Notes: generated by a model from the sequence alone, not told the origin. A stretch of DNA of 64,000 bases from Roseiarcus sp963732155 (GCA_963732155.1 CAVSYB010000015.1:124001-188000), one strand, 5' to 3'. Counted from the first letter of the stretch, positions 1 through 7,749 are shown. Program-made: numbers and translations.

Positions 1-11
1 GCGCGCCGTGG

Positions 12-488
12 TCACGCCGGCCGCCGCTCCCAGAGCACCGCGCTGGTGAAGGCGAACACCTCCGCCCCGTGCTGGTTGAGGCCGGCGTTGTGGTTGGTCA
101 CGACGCCCCATTGCGGGCGCCTGGTCTCGCGCATCGACGCCACGCGGCTCGAATAGGCCACCGTGTCGCCGGCGCGCACCGGCGCCAGCCAGCGCATGTG
201 GCGAAAGCCCGGCGACAGCCCGAGTTGCGGCAGCGGTTCGCCCAGCGCGGCGCGCTCCGCCCGCGACCGCTCGCGCCAGTCGATCATCAGCCGCATCCAG
301 ACGCTGGCGGTATGCCACCCCGAGGCGATCAGCGCGCCGTAGATCGACGCCTTGCCCGCCTCTTCGCTCAAATGGAACGGCTGCGGGTCGTAGAGCAGCG
401 CGAAAGCGATGATCGATTCGCGGGTGAAAGTGTGCGCGCCGAGCGCGATCACCGCGCCGACCTTCTGGTCCTCGAAATAGAGACTCAT
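12..488 (-). CDS. MaoC-like (R)-enoyl-CoA hydratase family protein
   Basis: A 158-residue single hot-dog protein of the MaoC dehydratase family. The family hydrates 2-enoyl-CoA or related acyl-thioesters in the cytoplasm. The segment around residues 35-60 carries the family pattern: a phenylalanine- and aspartate-rich DPQPFHL stretch, followed about 20 residues later by ASGWHTA, which contains the conserved histidine. Its start overlaps the stop of the next MaoC gene by 4 bases, so the two are translationally coupled. They resemble each other along their whole length and probably arose by tandem duplication, perhaps acting as a heterodimer. The substrate cannot be read from the sequence. Confidence 0.85.
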   Translation of the reverse strand: MSLYFEDQKVGAVIALGAHTFTRESIIAFALLYDPQPFHLSEEAGKASIYGALIASGWHTASVWMRLMIDWRERSRAERAALGEPLPQLGLSPGFRHMRWLAPVRAGDTVAYSSRVASMRETRRPQWGVVTNHNAGLNQHGAEVFAFTSAVLWERRPA

Positions 489-952
489 CCGGCCTCCCCT
501 TCGCCAGCGGCGCGCCGCTTGAACAGGATGACGTTCTTCTGGGTCATCGCCACCTCGCCCTTGTGGTTGACGACCTCGAAGACAAAATCGATGAGGCCGA
601 GCTCGGGCCGCGAGGCGGAGGGCCGCGCGCCTTTGGTGGTGCGCCGCACATGCAGCCGGTCGCCGGGCCGCACCGGCTTCAGCCAGTTGACCTCCTCGAT
701 GCCCGGCGCGCCCTGCGCCGCCGAGCGGTTGAGAAAATGGTCGCAGTTCATGCGCATCAGCATCGCCGCCGTATGCCAGCCCGAGGCGATCAGGCCGCCG
801 GCCGGCGTCTCGCGCCCGGCGTTCTCGTCGAGATGGAACGGCTGCGGATCGAACTGCTCGGCGAACGCCTTGATGCGCACGCCCGACACTTCGAGGTCGC
901 CGTATTCGACGACCTCGCCCGGCGGAAAGTCTTCAAAATACAGCAGGCCCAT
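485..952 (-). CDS. MaoC-like (R)-enoyl-CoA hydratase family protein, upstream copy
   Basis: 155 residues, hot-dog fold, MaoC family. It has the same DPQPFHL and ASGWHTA signatures as its downstream neighbour, at matching positions (about 35-60). It is the first gene of the pair, with a 4-base overlap between its stop and the next start. Only 20 bases separate it from the end of ychF upstream, so the three genes may be co-transcribed. Members act on enoyl-CoA thioesters in fatty-acid, polyhydroxyalkanoate or C-5 carboxylic acid metabolism. The family call is secure, the exact reaction is not. Confidence 0.85.
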   Translation of the reverse strand: MGLLYFEDFPPGEVVEYGDLEVSGVRIKAFAEQFDPQPFHLDENAGRETPAGGLIASGWHTAAMLMRMNCDHFLNRSAAQGAPGIEEVNWLKPVRPGDRLHVRRTTKGARPSASRPELGLIDFVFEVVNHKGEVAMTQKNVILFKRRAAGEGEAG

Positions 953-972
953 CGCTCCTCCCTCCGAAGCGG

Positions 973-2070
973 TCAGTTGGCGAATCGGAAATGCAGCACG
1001 TCGCCGTCGGCCACGACGTAGTCCTTGCCCTCCAGCCGGAACTTGCCGGCCTCGCGCGCCCCCGCCTCGCCGCCGCCCCGCACGTAGTCGTCGTAGGCGA
1101 TGGTCTCGGCGCGAATGAAGCCCTTTTCGAAGTCGCTGTGAATGACCCCCGCCGCCTGCGGCGCCTTCGACCCCCTCTCGACCGTCCAGGCGCGCGCCTC
1201 CTTCGGCCCCGCGGTGAAGAAGGTGACGAGATGCAGCAAATCGTAGCCGGCGCGGATGACGCGATTAAGGCCGGGCTCGGCGAGGCCGACCGCTGAGAGA
1301 TAGTCGGCCTGCTCGGCCTGCGGCAGCACCGCGATCTCGCTCTCGATCTTGGCCGAGACGACCACCGCGGCCGCGCCCTCCTGGGCCGCCAGCGCGCGCA
1401 CCGCATCCGAAAACGCGTTGCCCTTGTCGGCCGCGGCCTCTTCGACATTGCAGACGTAGAGCACCGGCTTCGACGAAAGGAGGCCGAGCGAGCGGAACAG
1501 GCGCTGCTCGTCGGGGCCGGCTCCCGCCGCCCGCGCCGGGCGGCCCTCGCGCAGTTCGGCGAGGCAACGCTCGACCAGGGCGAGCGTCTCCCTGGCCTCC
1601 TTGTCGGCGCCCTTGGCGCGCTTCTCGATCGCGACGAAGCGCCGCTCGAGGCTTTCGAGATCGGCGAGCATCAATTCGGTCTCGACCGTCGCGATGTCGG
1701 ACAACGGATCGATCCGCCCCTCGACATGGGTGACGTCGCTGTCCGTAAAGCAGCGCACGACATGGGCGATCGCGTCGCATTCGCGGATGGTGGCGAGAAA
1801 CTGGTTGCCGAGGCCCTCGCCCTTCGAGGCGCCGCGCACCAGGCCGGCGATGTCGACGAAGGTCAGCCGCGTCGGAATGATCTCCTTGGAGCCGGCGATC
1901 CCGGCGAGCGCCGCCAGGCGCGCATCCGGCACCGCGACGTCGCCGACATTCGGCTCGATGGTGCAGAACGGATAATTGGCCGCCTGCGCCGCCGCCGTCT
2001 GCGTCAGCGCGTTGAACAGCGTCGATTTGCCCACATTGGGCAGCCCGACAATGCCGCATTTGAAACCCAT
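973..2070 (-). CDS. ychF: Ribosome-binding ATPase YchF
   Basis: 365 residues, the full length expected for YchF/Ola1, an Obg-related P-loop protein that hydrolyses ATP and binds ribosomes. The Walker A motif GLPNVGKST lies at residues 9-17. Switch/G3 residues follow in VDIAGLV, and the G4 position reads NVEE in place of the NKxD of true GTPases, a hallmark of the ATP-preferring YchF branch. A helical-hairpin insert fills residues 130-200, and a TGS domain occupies the last 85 residues, ending in the usual DGDVLHFRFAN. In many bacteria it is linked to oxidative stress responses. No adjacent pth gene is present here. Confidence 0.97.
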   Translation of the reverse strand: MGFKCGIVGLPNVGKSTLFNALTQTAAAQAANYPFCTIEPNVGDVAVPDARLAALAGIAGSKEIIPTRLTFVDIAGLVRGASKGEGLGNQFLATIRECDAIAHVVRCFTDSDVTHVEGRIDPLSDIATVETELMLADLESLERRFVAIEKRAKGADKEARETLALVERCLAELREGRPARAAGAGPDEQRLFRSLGLLSSKPVLYVCNVEEAAADKGNAFSDAVRALAAQEGAAAVVVSAKIESEIAVLPQAEQADYLSAVGLAEPGLNRVIRAGYDLLHLVTFFTAGPKEARAWTVERGSKAPQAAGVIHSDFEKGFIRAETIAYDDYVRGGGEAGAREAGKFRLEGKDYVVADGDVLHFRFAN

Positions 2071-2442
2071 GAGACGCGCGCCCGCGAAGTTGCGATGATG
2101 TGCGGCGGGCTATGCGGGGCGGCGGAAAAAAACGCAAGGGGCGGGGGAAGGCGGGGAGTCAGGTGGCGCGGCGCTGAGGACTCCTCTCGCCGCGTCGCGG
2201 GGAGAGGCCGGGTGACGGGCCTGGGGCGCGACTCGCGGAGCTTGCAAGGACGCCCGTCACGGCAACCAATTTCGCTTCCCCGGACGGCTCTGCGCATCGC
2301 GGGGAGAGGAGGCCGAGACGTCGCGGCCGGAACTGGATCGTCGCGCAGCGGAAAGGAAAGGCGCCCGGCCGGGCGACAGGAGATCGGAGCTCTGACGAAG
2401 CAACGCGCCTGAGCGCATGAGACTCTCATGCAATAGTCGGCC
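2071..2442. other. Intergenic stretch with no recognised gene
   Basis: 372 bases between ychF and the toxin gene. I see no convincing reading frame or promoter. It contains a small hairpin-forming element (listed separately) and a second GCGGGGAGAGG copy near 2299-2309, so it looks like intergenic repeat debris plus the ychF leader. Confidence 0.5.
2183..2207. repeat. Small palindromic intergenic element
   Basis: CCTCTC at 2183-2188 pairs with GAGAGG at 2202-2207. After one mismatch the stem continues for four more pairs around a tiny loop. The motif, a GCGGGGAGAGG arm followed by a GGGTGACGGGC-like stretch, resembles the palindromic unit scattered through rhizobial intergenic regions. This is from general knowledge; a genome-wide count was not possible here. 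Confidence 0.4.
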
Positions 2443-2964
2443 TCAAACTCCGCGCCTGAGCGCATCGGCCGCGACGGCGAGGGGCAGGACCAGCGACAGG
2501 GGCGCGTCGCCCAGGGCCAGGGCGCCGTAGCTTTCGTACCAGCGCGCGGCGCGATCGTTTTTTGCATCGATCAGCAGCGCGACGCCGCCGACTTCCTGGG
2601 CGACCCGGATGCAACGGTCGGCGGCGCGGAGCAGGAGGGCGCCGCCGAGTTCCCGGCCGTGAACCGATCTGTCGACCGCCAGGCGGCCGAGGCGAAACAC
2701 CGGCACATCGTAACGGGCGAGGCCCTTCTTCGCCATGGCGGGCGCGCGGCTGTATTCGAGCGACGCCGGGCTCAGCGTATAGAAGCCGAGGATGCGCGTC
2801 GGCGCGTCGCGGGGCGCGGCGACGAAGCATTTTGCGCCGCCGCTGTCGTGGTTCTGGCGGGCGTAGCGTCGGAGGTAATGATTGAGATCGGCATCGCCGC
2901 AATCGAAGGCCGCCCGGTCGTGCTGTCCGGCGATCGGCGCTTCCTCCCAGGCGATGGCCGTCAC
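2443..2964 (-). CDS. GNAT-family acetyltransferase toxin (TacT-like)
   Basis: 173 residues, GNAT fold. Known TacT/AtaT toxins acetylate the amino group of charged tRNAs and stop translation. The TacT signature is visible near the N-terminus: FDCGDADLNHYLRRYARQN, about residues 19-37. An acetyl-CoA-binding GRELGGALL stretch follows, and a conserved tyrosine lies in WYESYGA near residue 143. The start is GTG at 2964 and overlaps the antitoxin stop by 4 bases (GTGA), so expression is coupled to the antitoxin, as is usual for type II modules. The last residues (ALRRGV) fit a complete protein. Activity is inferred from family only. Confidence 0.9.
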   Translation of the reverse strand: MTAIAWEEAPIAGQHDRAAFDCGDADLNHYLRRYARQNHDSGGAKCFVAAPRDAPTRILGFYTLSPASLEYSRAPAMAKKGLARYDVPVFRLGRLAVDRSVHGRELGGALLLRAADRCIRVAQEVGGVALLIDAKNDRAARWYESYGALALGDAPLSLVLPLAVAADALRRGV

Positions 2965-3236
2965 GGGAGGGTGAGACCGGCCTTTGCGGCGCGCACCAGA
3001 CGGTCGGGAGCCCTCGGCGGGTTTTCCAGAAGGGCGAGGACGCGCAGGGAATCGCGCTCGGAAAGCGTGAGGCGCTCGGCCTCGGAAATATCGGCCCGGG
3101 CCTGGGGCAAAACGCTGCGCAGGATATAGCCGGTGAGGTCTTGCCGCTTGATGGCGGCGGCGCGGGTCAGGATAGCTTTGTCTTCGGGGCGGAGCCGCAA
3201 TTCGACTCGCCCGCTGTCGGTCAGGGTGCGGGGCAT
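2961..3236 (-). CDS. DUF1778 (TacA-like) antitoxin
   Basis: 91 residues from ATG 3236. DUF1778 antitoxins are ribbon-helix-helix DNA-binding proteins whose C-terminal tail wraps the GNAT toxin. The N-terminal strand (RVELRLRPEDKAILTRAAA) and the hydrophobic C-terminal tail fit. I chose 3236 over an in-frame start at 3290 because GGGAGGT lies 4 bases upstream of it and because a near-perfect sigma-70 promoter covers the extra 54 bases. It is the first gene of a two-gene operon with the toxin, probably autorepressed through the palindrome between -35 and -10. Confidence 0.9.
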   Translation of the reverse strand: MPRTLTDSGRVELRLRPEDKAILTRAAAIKRQDLTGYILRSVLPQARADISEAERLTLSERDSLRVLALLENPPRAPDRLVRAAKAGLTLP

Positions 3237-3261
3237 GGGACCTCCCGGGTTTCGTCGCCGC

Positions 3262-3290
3262 ACTATATCATGCGGATTGAATCCGTACAA
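3262..3290 (-). promoter_or_regulatory. Toxin-antitoxin promoter with palindrome in the spacer
   Basis: On the minus strand TTGTAC (3290-3285) and TATAGT (3267-3262) are separated by exactly 17 bases, close to the sigma-70 consensus. Inside the spacer and touching the -35 box is the perfect palindrome CGGATTGAATCCG (3273-3285, 6-base arms around one base). A ribbon-helix-helix antitoxin would be expected to bind such a site and block polymerase. The leader before the antitoxin ATG would be about 18 bases. Confidence 0.7.
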
Positions 3291-3674
3291 GAAAATTCTC
3301 CGACGGCTCGCTATGTTGGGCGGTCGCTGGATCGCTTCGTCGCCGCGCTCCTCGCAGTGACGGCGGCGAACGAGGGCCGCGTCGTTGCGCCCATAAAGAT
3401 ATCCTTATCCGGGAATAAGCGGCGCTCGCCAGAGACGCCCCGCCGGACCCTGCTTTCCCCCGCAAATATCGCGTCAAAACGCTCGAAAACCGCGTGAAAC
3501 GCCCCCGCGACGGCCGCCGGGACGCGCCGGAACAATGTCGAATCGCGACGACGCGCTCGCCGAAGTCCGACGCGGCTTCGACGACAGGGTTCGCAGCGAC
3601 CTTGGCGATCGCCGCGGCCGCTCCGCCCGCAGCGCCGCCGCGGCCCGGCGCACGAGGCGGCTGACGGCGCCGGC
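3291..3674. other. Intergenic stretch with a dispersed-repeat copy
   Basis: 384 bases without a credible gene, between the toxin-antitoxin promoter and the 92-residue protein. The part around 3329-3362 is a copy of a short repeat also found at 5790-5824. The rest shows nothing I can name. Confidence 0.5.
3329..3362 (+). repeat. Short dispersed repeat, copy 1
   Basis: About 34 bases matching 5790-5824 at roughly 28 positions. The shared core is GGAT-GCTT-GTCGC-GCGCTC, then CTCGCA and GACG. It lies in non-coding DNA. Similar sequences are often seen scattered between genes in Hyphomicrobiales genomes, but only two copies were identified here. Confidence 0.45.
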
Positions 3675-3953
3675 CTATTCCTCGTCCCCGACGAGGTCGA
3701 AATACGGCTCGAGGTCTCGATATCGGGCGTCGAGCCAGGCCCAGGCCGCCTCCGCGTCGCGGGGCGCCCGCATCGCGCTGAAGCTAACCAGCCTCAGGCA
3801 TTCCTGCGGATCGCGGCGGGCGAGCGCGCGCCGCCATTCCGCCTTGACGGCGCGCGCCTGTTCGACGGTAAGGCCGGTCTGCAGGTTCTCGACGGCGACC
3901 TCGTCCTCCTCATTGCTGAAATAGAGCTCGAGGACGTAGGGCAGCTCGCTCAT
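3675..3953 (-). CDS. Small acidic protein of unknown function
   Basis: 92 residues, acidic, predicted mostly helical. There is no signal peptide, membrane segment or recognised motif. The start is supported by GGGGAG about 7 bases before the ATG at 3953. Codon use matches neighbouring genes, with GC-rich third positions. It stands alone between the toxin-antitoxin module and the cytochrome gene. I do not recognise the family. The sequence is rich in Trp, Tyr and Leu in its second half (AWAWLDARYRDLEPYFDL), which suggests a folded domain rather than chance translation. Confidence 0.6.
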   Translation of the reverse strand: MSELPYVLELYFSNEEDEVAVENLQTGLTVEQARAVKAEWRRALARRDPQECLRLVSFSAMRAPRDAEAAWAWLDARYRDLEPYFDLVGDEE

Positions 3954-4257
3954 TGTTGGCTCCCCTGCTCCATCGCAGGCGGCTCGGCGCGGCCGCAGGG
4001 CGAAGCGGACAGATTGGCGCGCGAAATCCCGCCACGCAATCGTCAGGCGCTTATGGCGACCGTTTGCCCGATCCCCGGGTCAGAGCCCGCCAGCGCATGC
4101 CCCGGCAGGCTCGCCGTAAAGGTGAAGCCGTTGCGCGGCGTGCCCGAAACCGCCGGCAACAACAGATCGACGACACGCCGCTGATCCCGTCCCCGCGCCA
4201 GCGCCTGCGACCGTCTCCGTCCGACGGGAGCGGCGACCGCGCAAGCGCGGCAGGCGA

Positions 4258-4807
4258 CTACTTTCGCCCGGCCTCCTGCGGCAATTGCGCCTGGATATAG
4301 GCGATCACCGCCCAGATATCGTCCTTGGACAGCACGTCCTTGAACGCGGGCATCGCCGTTCCGAACGGCGCGCCGCCTTCGGCGACGCTCCAGAACATGA
4401 ACGGGTCCCACTCGGCCATCGGCATCTGCCCGAGCCACGCGAGATTGGCCGGCGGCGGCCTCAAATCCCGGCCTGCCGGTCCGTCGCCCTCGCCGGTCGC
4501 GCCGTGGCAGGAGGCGCAATTCTGCTGGTACACCGACGCGCCGCGCTGCACCGTCTTTTCGCTTCGCGGCAGCGGGTTGGACAGCGACCGGTAGGCCTCG
4601 GGGATTCCGCTCATCATCGCATAGGGATGGCGCGGCGAGGCGCCCATCGATGCCGCCGCCCATCATTCCCGGCCCGATCGGCCACGGCCCAACGCCGCGC
4701 CATTGGCGCCACGGCGACGGCCCGGAATCCCCCGCTTGCTGCGCGACGGCGGGCGTCAGGGCGACGACGACGGCGAAGATCGCCGAAATGGCGAGAAATC
4801 GATGCAT
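4258..4807 (-). CDS. Cytochrome c with the signal peptide and haem domain in different frames
   Basis: The haem domain is an open frame from 4647 to 4258 (129 residues). It has one c-type haem site CASCH, an axial-ligand methionine in GTAMPAF, and a closing helix typical of class I cytochromes c. It has no export signal, although c-type cytochromes mature in the periplasm. A good signal peptide (MHRFLAISAIFAVVVALTP, ending AVAQQ) starts at ATG 4807 in the neighbouring frame, reads through a Gly/Met/Pro-rich linker to MMGGG near 4660, and then loses similarity. Joining the two frames near 4645-4662 gives a normal exported cytochrome. Either a one-base indel has broken the gene or the sequence carries an error there. 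A SHOCT protein lies 105 bases upstream. Confidence 0.8.
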
Positions 4808-4912
4808 CGGCCATGCTCCCCTGCTTCAGCCTAGCATGCGAAAAACGACAATTGCTCGCGTCTCTGTCGCCCGCTCGAGGTCGGGCGCAATTCGGCGCGA
4901 GCGCCGCCGCGT

Positions 4913-5155
4913 TCATGCAAGATCGCGCTTCATCTGCTCGTATTGCTCTTTCGTGAGATCGCCGCTTGCGTAGCGCCGGTCGAGAATGTCGCGCGCGGAG
5001 CCCGCCTGCCCGCCGGCAAAGCGACCGCGCAGCGGCCCTTCCTCGCGAAACAGGAAATAAACGATCGCCACGACGATCGCCACGCCGAGCAAGGGGCCAA
5101 ACCCGAAGAACGGCATAGGCCAGCCTCCTCCATATTGCCAAAAATCCCACATCAT
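4913..5155 (-). CDS. Small membrane protein with SHOCT domain
   Basis: 80 residues from ATG 5155. A short Trp/Gly-rich N-terminus (MMWDFWQYGGGW) leads into one transmembrane helix (about residues 18-36, GPLLGVAIVVAIVYFLF). A C-terminal SHOCT motif follows, ARDILDRRYASGDLTKEQYE. SHOCT domains are short helical oligomerisation elements at the C-termini of small membrane proteins. GGAGG lies 8 bases before 5155, which decides against the in-frame start at 5182. It is upstream of the cytochrome c gene on the same strand and is probably co-transcribed. Function unknown. Confidence 0.8.
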   Translation of the reverse strand: MMWDFWQYGGGWPMPFFGFGPLLGVAIVVAIVYFLFREEGPLRGRFAGGQAGSARDILDRRYASGDLTKEQYEQMKRDLA

Positions 5156-5260
5156 GACGCTGTCCTCCAATCGGCAGAACACATCGCTTCGGCGCGGCGC
5201 GCCTTGCGCTCGATCAAAATCCGCTGGAGATTCGCGGGGCGCGATCGTGGTCGCGCGCGG

Positions 5261-5497
5261 CTAGATCAGCCCTTCGGATTTCAGGACCTGCGACAGCTCC
5301 GCCTCGGCGTCGGGCATCCAGCTCCTGTCGTCGGCGGCCTGCGCCAGCAGTTCGCCGACGTCGCGCCACACGGCCTGCCGCCGATCGACGTCGGGCAGCG
5401 ACAACATGAGCGCCAGCGCCGCCGCCACCGTGCCGATTCTGCGGCCGTCCTTGAGCGTGATCGGCCTGGCGAGCGTTCGGGACCAGTTCACTTTCAC
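5261..5497 (-). CDS. Small conserved-looking protein of unknown function
   Basis: 78 residues starting at GTG 5497 (an alternative GTG is at 5491). The sequence has a basic N-terminus (WSRTLARPITLKDGRRI), a hydrophobic helix (VAAALALMLSL) and an acidic C-terminus. It looks like the small unnamed proteins of Rhizobiales that begin with a 'W..PI.LKDGR' motif, but that is memory of a pattern, not a search. It has no Cys, no signal peptide and no catalytic motif. It is followed downstream by the SHOCT gene on the same strand. Confidence 0.55.
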   Translation of the reverse strand: MKVNWSRTLARPITLKDGRRIGTVAAALALMLSLPDVDRRQAVWRDVGELLAQAADDRSWMPDAEAELSQVLKSEGLI

Positions 5498-5789
5498 CCT
5501 CGCGGCGCGCCGAACGGCGAGGCGGATTCGCGTCGCTGCGGGCGCGGAGGCGATCCCGCAACGGCGGCGTCGCGCGTCACTTCTAGCGTCTTCGGTCTTT
5601 CATCCGGTTGTCGGGCGCATTAACAATCGTCCATCAGCACGGGCGCGAAGTCGGCGTTGCCGCCGATTACGTCAACAGGCCGCCTGCGAGATGAACCGGG
5701 CGGGCGCCCTCGCCGCGCCGCCCCGACCCGGTCGCCCCGAACGGGCCGGAGCGAAGCCATCCAGACGAAGGCTCCCGGAACCTCGGTCC

Positions 5790-5824
5790 GGATTGCTTGG
5801 TCGCTGCGCTCCCTCGCAAAGACG
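5790..5824 (+). repeat. Short dispersed repeat, copy 2
   Basis: Partner of 3329-3362, with the same GGAT-GCTT-GTCGC-GCGCTC and CTCGCA...GACG core and one extra C. Both copies are followed about 20 bases later by a GCGCCCA-A-A-rich stretch, so the repeat unit may extend further than the core. Non-coding. Confidence 0.45.
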
Positions 5825-5854
5825 CCCGACGGTCGCGCCCAAAAACCGCCGGGC
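5818..5854 (-). terminator. Possible rho-independent terminator of the exported protein gene
   Basis: On the minus strand GCCCGGCGG (5854-5846) pairs with CCGTCGGGC (5832-5824), 8 of 9 positions, around a 13-base loop. The tail is GTCTTT. The stem starts one base after the TAG stop. The weak T-run makes this uncertain, and it overlaps the dispersed repeat. Confidence 0.4.
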
Positions 5855-5855
5855 T

Positions 5856-6395
5856 CTAATTCCCGTAGCGCATCGGGTCCTTGAACAGCGTCTTCACCGA
5901 CGGCTGCGTCTTCGCGTAATCCTCGAGATTGCGGAAATCGTCGATTTTCCAGACGCCGCCGACGCGCTTCAACTGGAACCGCGTGCGGTCGCCGGCCTTC
6001 GGCTGGACGTTGCGATCGTCGCTCGTCCCGATCGAGGCCTCGACCGTCGCATTGTCGCCGTCCTGTTTGATGAGCGTGGCGCTGAACAGCCGCGCGTGCT
6101 CCAGCCCCTGGCTGCCGGTGAAAAACTCGCCGTCGTAGAGGTTGATGTGCTTTTTGATCGCGATCCTGCCGCCGCTCCGGACGACGGCCAGCAGATCGCG
6201 GGTCAGGTAGGGCGCCAGTTTGGCGGCGAAATCGGCGTCGTCCCAGCCGGGCAAGGCGTGGCGGTCGGTGAGATCGATCACCGTCTGCACGACGAATCGC
6301 GGATCGTCGGACGGAAACGCCTCCAGAGCCCATGAGAGCGATATCGTCGAAGCCGCGAGGATGACTCCGGCGACGAAATTGATGAAGAGCCGCAT
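5856..6395 (-). CDS. Exported protein of unknown function, possibly DUF3828-like
   Basis: 179 residues from ATG 6395, chosen because a standard Sec signal peptide begins there (MRLFINFVAGVILAASTIS..., cleavage likely after SWALEA). The mature part is about 155 residues and compact. It contains a pattern of 'YLTRDLLAVV', a substrate-like loop, a strand with DNATVEASIGTSDDR, and a C-terminal 'RFQLKRVGGVWKIDDFRN' resembling the NTF2-like or DUF3828 'lysozyme-inhibitor-like' periplasmic proteins. The location is presumed periplasmic. An upstream in-frame extension to 6563 adds a Gly/Arg-rich segment without coding character and was dropped. Confidence 0.7.
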   Translation of the reverse strand: MRLFINFVAGVILAASTISLSWALEAFPSDDPRFVVQTVIDLTDRHALPGWDDADFAAKLAPYLTRDLLAVVRSGGRIAIKKHINLYDGEFFTGSQGLEHARLFSATLIKQDGDNATVEASIGTSDDRNVQPKAGDRTRFQLKRVGGVWKIDDFRNLEDYAKTQPSVKTLFKDPMRYGN

Positions 6396-6891
6396 GCGCG
6401 ATTCCTTTGCGTGGCGAACGGGTCGCTCGATTCCCCTGCGCCTGGCGATAACGGCGGCGCGCGCCAACGCCCATGCCGCATGGCACGGCCGCGCTCGCCC
6501 GTCCAGCCCGGTCGCCGCGCCGCCATTTTCGCGAGCCTCGCCAAGGCCCCCGAAACAAAACATTGACCGGACGCCGGCGCGCGGCGATTCTGTCCGGACG
6601 TCGGCGTCAACCGGAATTCGGGATCGGAGCAGAGGAGGAGCGTCGGTCGCGCGGGATCATCGTCGCCCGTATCGAATCGGCGACGCACAAGCTCGCCGCG
6701 CGACGAAAAATCACGCCAAGCCATTGATTCTATTGAGTCGGGCTCGCAAAAATGCTCGAAAAGAACGGCGCTTTGCAAACCTTTTCGGCTCGAAACCCCT
6801 GCAATTTGCTCAATTCGCCGGAATAAAGTCTGGACCGGCCCGGAAAATCCAATCTTTTTGCGCCGGCTCCGAACAGCCAAGGGACGCCGCC
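6396..6891. other. Divergent intergenic region, no gene seen
   Basis: 496 bases between the exported protein gene (minus) and the methyltransferase gene (plus). It must carry the promoters of both. I found no element close enough to a sigma-70 consensus to list. The frames open here lack coding character. Confidence 0.5.
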
Positions 6892-7749
6892 ATGCTGCAA
6901 GGCCAACCCAGCCGCACCGCGCTCGGCGCCGCGGGTCACCGCGCCGCCCATCAGGCGCTCGAAGGCGGCGTCGTCTTCGCCGATCCGCTGGCTTTGCGCA
7001 TTCTCGGCGCCGACGCCGGGGCGGCGATCGAGCAAGCCGAGCGCGAGCCGGCGAGGCGCGGCCTGCGGCTGTTCGTCGCGGCGCGCGCGCGTTTCGCCGA
7101 GGACGCGCTGGTGGCGGCGACGGCGCGCGGCGCGACGCAGCTCGTCGTGCTCGGCGCCGGTCTCGACACCACCGCCTATCGCGCGCCGCACGGCGACCGC
7201 CTGAGGATTTTCGAGGTCGATCACCCCGCGACGCAGGCCTGGAAGCGCGAGCGGCTCGCCGCCGCGGCGATCGCCGAGCCGCCGGCGCTGACCTTCGCGC
7301 CGGTCGATTTCGAGCGCCAGACCTTGGCCGAGGGTCTCGCCGCGGCCGGCTTCGATCCGGCGCGCCGCAGCTTCTTCACCTGGCTCGGCGTCGTTCCCTA
7401 CCTGACCGAGCCGGCGGTGTTCGCCACGCTCGGCTTCATCGCCGGCCTGCCGGGCGGCGCCGAGGTGGTGTTCGACTACGCCAATCCGCTGGAATCGATC
7501 GACGAGCCGCGGCTGCGCGCCTTTCACGAGGCGATGACGGCGCGCGTCGCGGCGGCCGGCGAAGCGTTCAGGAGCCATTTCGACAGCGCTGCGCTCGCCG
7601 TCCGGCTGCGGACGCTCGGCTTCGCCGAAATCGAGGACCTCGGTCTTTCCGAGATCGCGGCGCGCTATTTTCCCGGGCCGCCGCGATCCTTTTCCGGCGG
7701 CGGCGGCCACATCCTGCGCGCCGCGACGGCGCGGGACGCCCCCGCCTAA
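6892..7749 (+). CDS. Class I SAM-dependent methyltransferase (leucine carboxyl methyltransferase-like)
   Basis: 285 residues from ATG 6892, which matches the usual N-terminus of the PF04072/TIGR00027 family (short lead, then RTALGAAGHRAAHQALEGG). Motif I for SAM binding is VVLGAGLDTTAYR at about residues 85-97, and FEVDHPATQAWKRERL at about 105-120 carries the acidic residue for the ribose hydroxyls. A family-typical FFTWLGVVPYLT follows near residue 162. Relatives methylate carboxyl groups or make small natural products, and the substrate is unknown here. Its stop overlaps the convergent beta-propeller gene stop by 4 bases. Confidence 0.9.
   Translation: MLQGQPSRTALGAAGHRAAHQALEGGVVFADPLALRILGADAGAAIEQAEREPARRGLRLFVAARARFAEDALVAATARGATQLVVLGAGLDTTAYRAPHGDRLRIFEVDHPATQAWKRERLAAAAIAEPPALTFAPVDFERQTLAEGLAAAGFDPARRSFFTWLGVVPYLTEPAVFATLGFIAGLPGGAEVVFDYANPLESIDEPRLRAFHEAMTARVAAAGEAFRSHFDSAALAVRLRTLGFAEIEDLGLSEIAARYFPGPPRSFSGGGGHILRAATARDAPA

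Larger units (their letters stand above)
5498..5855. other. Intergenic stretch with repeat copy and hairpin
   Basis: 358 bases between two minus-strand genes. It holds a second copy of the dispersed repeat (5790-5824) and a hairpin immediately after the stop of the exported protein gene (5824-5854). No gene is supported. Confidence 0.5.
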
